Source: Balneolaceae bacterium
Lineage (GTDB): Bacteria; Bacteroidota; Rhodothermia; Balneolales; Balneolaceae
Assembly (NCBI GenBank): GCA_018401935.1
Contig: JAGYJQ010000005.1
Location: forward strand, 62,001 to 126,000
Length of the DNA: 64,000 bases
Direction: 5' to 3'
Part shown: positions 62,755 to 64,000 of the stretch, in pieces
How the letters are laid out: each line of letters begins with the position of its first letter
How positions within the stretch are numbered: position 1 is the stretch's first letter
Made by a program: the position numbers and the translations under genes
Notes under the pieces: model-generated
Seen by the model: the letters and a program-made list of their open reading frames with translations, nothing else
Database searches by the model: none
Told to the model about the DNA's origin: nothing

Positions 62755-64000
62755 ATGAATGGATCTAGTTCAAATGATCGAGCCCTTCAATTAGGGCGTT
62801 TTGAACAGCATACGCTCTTAGAGACTGGCCGGGATCTAATTGAGTCTCAAGATCCAGCATTCATTTTAAACAACTTACTTCTGATCAGCCTTGGGAAATT
62901 AAGAGTAAGTAGCGCCTGTATCATCGAACACAGACCGGGTGAAGACCGTTATGTCATCTCAAAAGGAAAAGGTCGTTTTTCCCATCTTGAAGGCCAAATG
63001 CTTACCCATGAGCCCGAAATCGGGAGTTTAAAAAAAGGGGTCTACCACTCCAGCGAACTCCCTGAACTTTTTGAGGGGCTAGAGCTCTCAAAGGATGCTG
63101 TGATGTTTCATTTGAGAACATCTACCCATCATATCGGATTTCTTTGTATTGAACCCACCTTTAGATCTGAGGCTATTACATCAGAGGAACAGGATTTCAT
63201 TGAAAATTTATGCCTTATTACCTCGGCTACGCTTTCTAGCTCAAGAATGTTTGAAGAATTAAAAAAAATAAACCGACGGCTCGACAGAAAAGTCCATGAT
63301 TTAGATTCGCTTTTTGAATTAAGTAAGGACTTTAACCAAATGCAGTCAATTGATGAGTTAAGTCGAACCATGAAGTTTGCTTTATTAGGACAACTGTTCG
63401 TAAATCGCTTCCTGTTTTTATTCAAAGAAGGGGGGCAGGCAAGAGTGTTGGTACAATCTGGACTTCAAATAAAAGCCCCGGAACATAATCCCTTAGTACT
63501 TTTTGACATACCAAGAGTAATGGCCGTCGAGACTATGGCTGAATATGGGGGTAATAGCTCCTCAAAAGATGAACTAGAAGCTTGGGCTACCTATTTAAGC
63601 CAACAAAAAATTCATTATGTATTGCCCGTTCAATCTCAAGGAGAAACTTTAGGGGTTATAGGCATAGGCAACAAAAGTACAGGACAGGCCCTAGCTGTTG
63701 ATGAGCTTGATTTTGTTCTATCATTAGCCAATCTAGTTGTTCTTAACATTAAACGAATTCAATTACTGCAAGAGCAACTACTCAATCAACAATTTCAAAA
63801 AGAATTAGAACTAGCTCGAACCATTCAGGAGGGCTTACTACCAAAAAAATTACCCACTATAGAGGGTTTGGATGTAGCAGCCATCAATATTCCCTCAAAG
63901 CAAATAGGTGGCGACTATTTTGATTTATTCCGGTTGAATGATAGAGGACACCTATTAAGTATAGCCGATGTTACAGGTAAGGGTGTTCCTGCGGCTTTAC
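62755..64000 (+). CDS. GAF-containing SpoIIE/RsbU-type PP2C phosphatase (3' partial)
   Basis: Starts at ATG 62755 and stays open to the right edge (about 415 codons seen). The first ~330 residues appear to hold two GAF-like sensory domains (SACIIEHRPGEDRYVISKG; VLPVQSQGETLGVIGIGNK). A linker helix then leads to the SpoIIE domain: ELARTIQEGLLPKKLPTIEG, IGGDYFDLFRL (metal Asp) and LSIADVTGKGVPAAL (metal Asp). It should dephosphorylate the STAS antagonist encoded two genes upstream. The C-terminus, with further metal aspartates, is outside the window. Confidence 0.92.
   Translation, partial: MNGSSSNDRALQLGRFEQHTLLETGRDLIESQDPAFILNNLLLISLGKLRVSSACIIEHRPGEDRYVISKGKGRFSHLEGQMLTHEPEIGSLKKGVYHSSELPELFEGLELSKDAVMFHLRTSTHHIGFLCIEPTFRSEAITSEEQDFIENLCLITSATLSSSRMFEELKKINRRLDRKVHDLDSLFELSKDFNQMQSIDELSRTMKFALLGQLFVNRFLFLFKEGGQARVLVQSGLQIKAPEHNPLVLFDIPRVMAVETMAEYGGNSSSKDELEAWATYLSQQKIHYVLPVQSQGETLGVIGIGNKSTGQALAVDELDFVLSLANLVVLNIKRIQLLQEQLLNQQFQKELELARTIQEGLLPKKLPTIEGLDVAAINIPSKQIGGDYFDLFRLNDRGHLLSIADVTGKGVPAAL

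Overview
The window reads as a chromosomal segment of a Bacteroidota-type bacterium, most likely a Balneolota/Rhodothermia-like lineage. Support: type IX secretion (T9SS) C-terminal sorting domains with the YPNPFNP motif on two secreted proteins; promoters of the Bacteroidetes form TTTG-N19/20-TAnnTTTG in front of tRNA-Val and yajC; a Bacteroidetes-style arginine operon using an N-acyl-ornithine carbamoyltransferase; a DUF5686 outer-membrane protein; and a DksA/TraR protein without its zinc cysteines. No phage, plasmid, IS or CRISPR locus was seen. Coding density is high, with many 4-nt and convergent overlaps.

Layout. 1-4.1 kb: secreted proteins (CotH/lamin-tail/T9SS protein cut by the window edge, HExxH protein with T9SS tail, ADP-ribosylglycohydrolase lipoprotein). 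4.1-8.2 kb: SulP transporter, NTF2-like secreted protein, GH5-CBM6 lipoprotein. 8.4-11 kb: accessory-looking patch with a Cys-rich lipoprotein, a (GATA)10 microsatellite, a beta-propeller protein and a 98 percent identical fragment of the lipoprotein gene. 11-17.3 kb: housekeeping (tRNA-Val, yajC, ribBA, then ileS-dksA/traR-lspA). 17.5-19.5 kb: LMW phosphatase, TetR regulator and fructosamine-kinase homologue, a probable protein-deglycation group. 19.6-22.4 kb: TPR histidine kinase and LuxR-type response regulator.

22.5-31.9 kb is one long arginine operon read leftward: GNAT acyltransferase, argG, argC, proC, argD, argF', argB, argE', argH. It supplies nearly the whole N-acylated pathway; the GNAT gene is the candidate first enzyme. 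32.1-37.6 kb: rightward envelope operon of TPR protein, DUF4292-like lipoprotein, EnvC-like amidase activator, small membrane protein and M28 peptidase. 37.7-40.5 kb: Ppx/GppA, YpdA-like oxidoreductase and SRP RNA.

40.5-47.6 kb is a leftward four-gene group: secreted FN3-like protein, FecR-domain protein, large outer-membrane barrel and CHASE2 adenylate cyclase. This is the best candidate in the window for an undescribed system, a possible envelope-to-cAMP signalling chain. Then come tRNA-Ala, an OmpA/TSP3 lipoprotein, a DUF5686 protein, small envelope proteins and a divergent PiT-like membrane protein. 54.0-61.0 kb: sodium:solute symporter, GH109-family protein, nucleotidyltransferase and N-acetylhexosamine-kinase-like protein, facing a second symporter broken by three single-base indels; together a likely amino-sugar salvage group. 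61.2-64 kb: SPOR lipoprotein, then an Rsb-type partner-switching module (STAS antagonist, serine kinase, SpoIIE phosphatase) running off the end.
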